Assembly (NCBI RefSeq): GCF_022605725.1
Contig: NC_065567.1
Span: 26,453,127-26,517,126, forward strand
Length of the DNA stretch: 64,000 bases
Direction of reading: 5' to 3'
Origin: Anthonomus grandis grandis
Lineage: Eukaryota; Arthropoda; Insecta; Coleoptera; Curculionidae
In this document: in pieces, positions 58,660-64,000 of the stretch
How the letters are laid out: each line of letters starts with the position of its first letter
Numbering within the stretch: the first letter of the stretch is position 1
The notes under the pieces: generated by a model
Told to the model about the DNA's origin: nothing
The model's input: the letters and a program-made list of their open reading frames with translations, nothing else
Databases searched by the model: none
Translations under genes and position numbers: made by a program

Positions 58660-60235
58660 TATAACAGTTATCTGAAGAAATCTCAAATCCGAGACGAAAC
58701 GTCATGCCATAATAAATAAAGAGAAATTGAGGTTATATTTTTCGAAACATTTTATTTATAATGAAAAAGAAGGTGAGAGGATGAGAATAGTATAGTCGGC
58801 TCGTTTTACCCTAACGCATAACGAATTATTTCGGAGTATAAGTGGACCGGTTAAACAATGATTTCCTTATCGCCGTATTATTCACTATTTATATTGAGTA
58901 CTGGTTTGGACGACTGTAACTAGTGGTTTAAAAACATTTTTGGTTTTTAATGTAATATTGGCTATTATTTTAAAGGGTACTAATATTTTTTTAAAGGAAA
59001 TTCTTTTTTATTCTTAAATAATTTGTTTTAATTATTATTACTATATTATTTATTAGTGTAACCTTATATTTAATAAGGTAAAAAAGAAATAGAGTTGGGT
59101 TAAAAAAGGATTATAAATTCTGGAAAATGTACAAAACCCAAATATAGTGCCGAAAAGGATTATGTACCTAAAAGGTACATAATCCCTGATAATTTGCCTG
59201 ATTAGACAAATAAATACTTTGGTGGTCTATACTTAAATTCTATTCCTTTTGGTATTTTGAAGTGATATCATCAAGCTATTAATTAAATTTACTTTATGGT
59301 TTTTTAAATTATGGATTCGCAAGAAAACAAACATATTGCTAACTATCGGTTTCTATCTTCTGGCTATAGACTTTACAAGAGAGAGCATGCGTGGAATGCA
59401 ATATAGACAGTTTATTGCATGTGTAAATATGAATACTGTATTGATTTTGTAAATTGTTTGTTTGAATGAAAATTGTAGTTTTTAATCTGACAAAACAAGT
59501 CGCGAATCGCGTAAAAACCGCACCAGTTAAATTGGATTTAATTCCGCCACTGAAAATTTCATGAGGGTTCACGTTTTTTTTTCTCTCTCTCTCTCTCTCT
59601 GCCCCCTCGATTTTCATGTTTTACCGGCGCAATTTGTGATAATGAAATTGCTTCGTTTCGTTGATGTTTTCAATAATGTCAATAATTCAATAATGAAAAC
59701 TCCTAATAACGTTATAAAAGGTGAAATAAAATTCGTCTCCAATTTAAAAATGAACTACGGTCAGTTTAGATTTATTTAAAAATATTCCCCTTCGGCCCTT
59801 ATATTTCCGCTAACACGGTCAATAACTGTTCCCATTGCTTTTACGAGCGATTCGGCTCTAAGTGCGAAAATAAAAAGTTATCGTAAAAATGGTAATTCGA
59901 TTATTCGACTTGCCAAAGCACTCTCACGGTTGATAGGGTCATATTTTATACTTGGTCTGCCGTTGAATCCATAAAGGCGAAGCGAACTGGCGACCTCCTG
60001 TCTTTTTTTTTCTCCCTCATTTTTTCTACCCTATTAGCATAACGCATGACACACAGAATTCACAATATTTCCGAAGAGGGTATACTCGAAATAATTGAAG
60101 GGACCAGTCTTAGTTAGATAGCTAACGCACTAACTAAGAGATTTCCCCCCAACTTTTCAAGAGCCTAATAGTCACTTTTTATTCTATGAAAACTTTCTCA
60201 CTATGGTGCCATGGACTCCTTACAAGCGGGACATT
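58660..60235. other. AT-rich intronic stretch with two hairpins, no gene recognised
   Basis: Holds a perfect 13-bp hairpin at 59157-59185 ('ggattatgtacct' mirrored around AAA), a (TC)n run at about 59581-59600, and an imperfect hairpin at 60109-60139. No coding frame is convincing. Confidence 0.5.
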
Positions 60236-60275
60236 AAAAACTAATTAGATTGCTAATAAACTAATTAGATGTTTA
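60236..60275. repeat. Paired CTAATTAG sites, copy 1
   Basis: Two CTAATTAG palindromes about 20 bp apart in 'aaaaactaattagattgcta' plus 'ataaactaattagatg'. The same arrangement recurs at 63618 and 63747. Confidence 0.6.
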
Positions 60276-61269
60276 GTGTACCACCTATCAAGAGTTTGTA
60301 AAATCTTCAAAAAGGAGCTGACAATTCAGCTGTTAATGTTGGACAGGGACGTTCTGAACTTTTAATGCAAAAATGGAATAATTTCGAAATTAATGGGTGA
60401 AAATGGTACAACATACTAATCAAATTTTAAATTATTTAGAAATGTATACTAAAACAACCTTTTCCATTGAAATTCAGACACATTAATCCCCAAGCAACAC
60501 ATCATATATTATTATCGTTAAATATAAGTTTATTCAACGATTTTTTAGTAAATTTTTCGTTTTGGTGTATTTATCAACCGTAGATGGTTAAGGTATATTT
60601 ATTAAACTATAAAATATTGCACTGTTCTTTGGTGAGGCATTTATACAATTAAATTTCATTAACCCTTTACCGCATCATGTGCCATATATGACCCAAACTA
60701 TAAAAATATTGTCTAAAATTAAGTTATATTCCTTTACTGCATACTGTATTATATTTGGAACGTACCCACTTACACAGCAAAATGTACACATCGATAGTAT
60801 TGTTCAATTATACATTCAGTTATACGACAGTTATTTCGCGTATTTCACGCTAACAGCTGATTGATACGTTTTGTTTGCAAGTTTTTTGTTTCTTAAAATT
60901 ATAATATTATCGAAAAAAAATTATTGGCATTACGGGTGAAGTGTAAGCTGTCTTATACGGTAAGTTATTTTTCATTTGATGGTAATTTAGGTTTATAATT
61001 TGGTTTTTGTATCATATTAATAGTTATTTATTCTAATTTTTTGGATAACTTTTGAGATTATGACTTTACTTTACTTTTTTTCTTTTCATTCTTTTAGCTT
61101 TGTTTGTGTGTGTTTTTTTTCACTATATTTTTCATTGTTTTGCAATTGTTTCTTGGTATTGGGCAAGTTTCCTATTGGAAATAAAGGCTTATTATTATTA
61201 TTATTATTATTAAAATATACGTATATCAGACACTATTCTATTTACAAAAAGCAGAAAATTTCGGCATTT

Positions 61270-61690
61270 AAAAAAATTGACACAATCTAATAATGCTGTT
61301 TTTATACTTAATATGTATATACATATACAATTATATCAAATTTAAATAAACAGTGTTAATAAATTATATTTTGAATATATATTTGTTGCAAAAACATTGT
61401 TTTTCATCAACAAAACCCTTACCCCCCCACCCACCCCAAATTTGGGCCGAGTAAGATATTCTTTTAAAAAATCACCGTTTTTCGTCCATAATATCCAATC
61501 TAATAGCACTGTTTTTGTATTTATTAATATACATATATATAATTATATCAAAATTAAATAAACAAAGTAGGTTTTTATGCGTATTATTTTAGAAAACAAT
61601 AATTTTTGAAAACAGTTTTTTACTGGTAAATTGTGTGGGGTGGGTGGGGGGGTAAGCATAGGGTTAATAAAAATAATTTTTTTTTGCAGA
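61270..61690. repeat. G-tract palindrome repeat, copy 7
   Basis: C-tract 'cccttacccccccaccca' (about 61418-61437) and G-tract 'ggggtgggtgggggggtaag' (about 61637-61656) flank a centre with 'cgtccataatatccaatcta'. Preceded by a (TTA)n microsatellite at about 61189-61212. Confidence 0.75.
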
Positions 61691-61699
61691 AAATAATTC

Positions 61700-63600
61700 C
61701 CTAAAAAAAAAGTGCTTTTTCTGTTTACAAATGAAATCAAATTTTGGCATTTAAAAAAATTGATAAGGGATTCACGTAGTTTCAAATATGTAATAAAATG
61801 ACCCCGATATCACATATATGTATATGCCAATGTGTAGGATACGTTATACTTTTCATACACGTATATATCTTATAATAATGAAATATCATACAAAGAAAAC
61901 CAGAACAAATTAGGAAATGCATTAGCGTGTATGAAATAACAATTATACCAAATAAGAAGATATACAAATAAAAAAAACTCAAGATTAGAAATTTGCTCAA
62001 AACTAAACAAGGATTTAAAAAATAAAATTAATTTTTAGAAAAATGCAGTTTTGTTTTTTTTTCATTAAATAATATTTACAATAAATCCCTTATGGACGCC
62101 ATTGGTAATAATTGATTTTTTCTTTGTACGTCGAAAAATGCATAAAACACATCTGCAAATAAAAAAAAAATTATATTGGTAGTAAAGTTATTTAAAAGAA
62201 ACCTTATTCTATTAAACGCATTTTATAAACGTCTTTAAATAGTAAATAATATACCATACTTAAACGTTTAATCTAATTTTATCAATAAAAATAATAATTG
62301 TATATTATTAATATATATAACATAAACATAATATTAAATTTCTCAACATATACCACGCGGATATTTTATTCAATATTTATCGTTAAATTGTTGTAAACCA
62401 AAGGTAAACGTTTATTTAACTATCGCGTGTTATTTCTTTTATTTAAAAATGTATATTTTTTGTAAATATACATTAATTGAAACAAAACTGAAAATTTTTG
62501 TTGAATAAAATTAATTAATCAATAAATTAAACGGTTACGATCGTTTTAAAATTTATAAATTCTTGTAATATTAAATTTTTTGTCGGTAAATGATATTAAT
62601 AAATAAAAAGTTTCAAAATTGCAATATTTTAGTTAAAAGCGTGGTTTTTGTATTATTTTTGAATTCTTCCAATGTTTATTTAGAAAAAAAATATATATAT
62701 TTATTTTTAATTTAATCGCTTTCAATATTTTTAAAATTAATTAAAAAACTTTTTTTTAATTATGAAATTAAAATATTTATTAACTAAAAATATTTTAAGT
62801 GAATTATGTGACAAAAACTACATTAGAGAAAATTCTTTTACATTCAAGAAGTTTACATTTTTTACGTATTTACTTAATGTTAACAGTGCTCTTTTAATGT
62901 ATATTTTTTTTATATAATATTTTCAATAATTAATATTTTCTTAATTTTTTACTTTTAATGTATATAAAGTTTCCTTAATTCAATTTAAAAAAAACCTTCA
63001 TAACATTATACAAGCATCCTAAAAAATACTACTAAAAAATAACAAAACAGGTTTAAAAATAAGTAAAAATGCTACCAAAAACAGACGTTTGAAGAAGTAA
63101 ATTAAACGATAATAGAACAAAACAAAAGGTATTACAAAATATGAAAATGATATGTTAGAGCACAGATCAAAGGGTAAATTCATAAAGGCTATAATAGGCG
63201 CTAATTAGCAAAATTTAAATTTAAATTTAGCTTTGTATCGTAACTAAGTTACTTGAAAATTGATATTTCAATTTTAAAATATATGCGTACAATAATGATG
63301 CCAAATCTCATGAAACTCGAAAAAACCAGTGCTGTACCAGTTATTTTAAATTATCGATAATTGCTGTTAACTTTCTCACTTAATTTGATACATTTCCAGT
63401 TGTCAAGTGTGTTGTATATTCAACAAAATCTAACCAGGCAGTTTTGACAACTGTGGAAATAGTCTTTATTAAAATAGATCATAAACCAGTGAATCGAAGT
63501 TATTAAGGTCTAAAATTCATGACAAATTCCCAATCTAGTGATTATTGGTTATGGTGGACGATTGAGTTCTTCGTATATTCCAGGACGAACATTAGAATCT
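61700..63600. other. Very AT-rich intronic stretch, no gene recognised
   Basis: Long A/T runs and (AT)n; only short frames. Confidence 0.45.
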
Positions 63601-63614
63601 CAATAAATGAGAAA

Positions 63615-63785
63615 ATAAAAACTAATTAGATAACAAATACACTAATTAGGAATTTAGTTCTTCATTCACCAAGAGCTGCAACCGTCCTATTTTTCCATTA
63701 TAATTAAGTACGTCCAGTTGGACAATAACTCAATAGAAGTAGAAAAATAAAAACTAATTAGATATGAAAGACACTAATTAGATAA
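63615..63785. repeat. Paired CTAATTAG sites, copies 2 and 3
   Basis: 'aaaaactaattagataacaa' with a second CTAATTAG shortly after (about 63620-63650), and 'aaaaactaattagatatgaa' with a second site (about 63749-63781). The two units are about 130 bp apart and share the flanking 'aaaataaaaactaattagat'. Confidence 0.6.
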
Positions 63786-64000
63786 TTATTCTTCCACTTA
63801 TTTAGAGTCAGTAGGGCCTGAAATCAATGTTTAAATCACAATCAATTCTTTTGCAGTTTCTTCAATTTCGTTTGTTCCATACCAAATTTGATTAAACAAT
63901 CCTCAGGAACAACCACTGAATTACTAATTAAATTCTATCCGGTTTTATCCAGTTTAGATGGAGCATGCGCATACATTAATATAACATTTTCCTTGTCGGA

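Larger units (their letters stand above)
51558..64000 (+). other. Presumed KLF intron running to the window end
   Basis: Starts with GTAAGT. No exon with the second and third zinc fingers (ERPFxCxWxxC type) was seen to 64000 on the + strand, so the intron probably exceeds 12.4 kb and contains the repeats listed below. If the exon lies in a stretch I misread, the intron is shorter. Confidence 0.5.

Overview
This is AT-rich eukaryotic DNA, almost certainly from an insect and possibly a beetle; the order is inferred, not shown. The evidence is a spliced metazoan transcription-factor exon, rosa-type (DD41D) and mariner (DD34D) transposases, piggyBac, several non-LTR retrotransposon lineages and a tRNA-derived SINE. 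Only one host gene part is recognised: an internal exon of a Krüppel-like factor of the KLF9/13/14/16 group (50969-51557, + strand). It carries the N-terminal repression motif, a basic region and zinc finger 1, and ends at a clean splice donor. Fingers 2 and 3 were not found downstream, so the following intron is probably at least 12.4 kb. The upstream 5' UTR exon was not located; a CpG-rich island at 34.3-34.5 kb is a weak candidate.

Layout. 0-5.6 kb: sparse sequence with an LTR-like promoter repeat, a pair of 255-bp direct repeats around a perfect hairpin, and a possible MITE. 5.7-11.4 kb: a decayed piggyBac element with intact TTAA target duplications, carrying a nested mariner and a nested LINE, the whole inserted in a second copy of the LTR-like repeat. 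12.3-17.5 kb: MITE ends, a DUF7869-like fragment and LINE 3' fragments. 18.8-25.9 kb: a large inverted and tandem repeat complex whose units contain paired G-quadruplex-type tracts; further copies lie at 12.3, 14.1, 57.3 and 61.4 kb. 28.3-29.8 kb: four copies of a repeat combining a CCAAT motif with an ATGCGCAGTG motif. 30.7-33.8 kb: a MITE with an 8-bp target duplication, a SINE with a 14-bp target duplication, and a DD41D transposon whose transposase reads through once a 62-bp intron is removed. 35.3-38.9 kb: a 31-bp minisatellite and an exact 174-bp-period satellite of ten monomers. 39.2-41.5 kb: RTE-like and CR1/Jockey-like LINE remnants. 41.8-45.0 kb: two abutting DD41D elements. 47.4-50.4 kb: about seventeen 171-bp monomers with higher-order structure, ending about 0.5 kb before the KLF exon. 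51.6-64 kb: presumed KLF intron, holding two DD41D remnants, an arm of a further DD41D-type element, a 120-bp repeat with palindromic GTCACGTGAC sites, a 43-nt hairpin insertion, and AT-rich DNA.

There is no operon-like gene cooperation. The window records successive transposon insertions and local satellite amplification around one developmental regulator. All transposase and reverse-transcriptase readings are broken except the DD41D gene at 32.3-33.4 kb. No CRISPR array, rRNA or functional tRNA gene was seen. Family names come from motif recognition by eye; no database search was possible.
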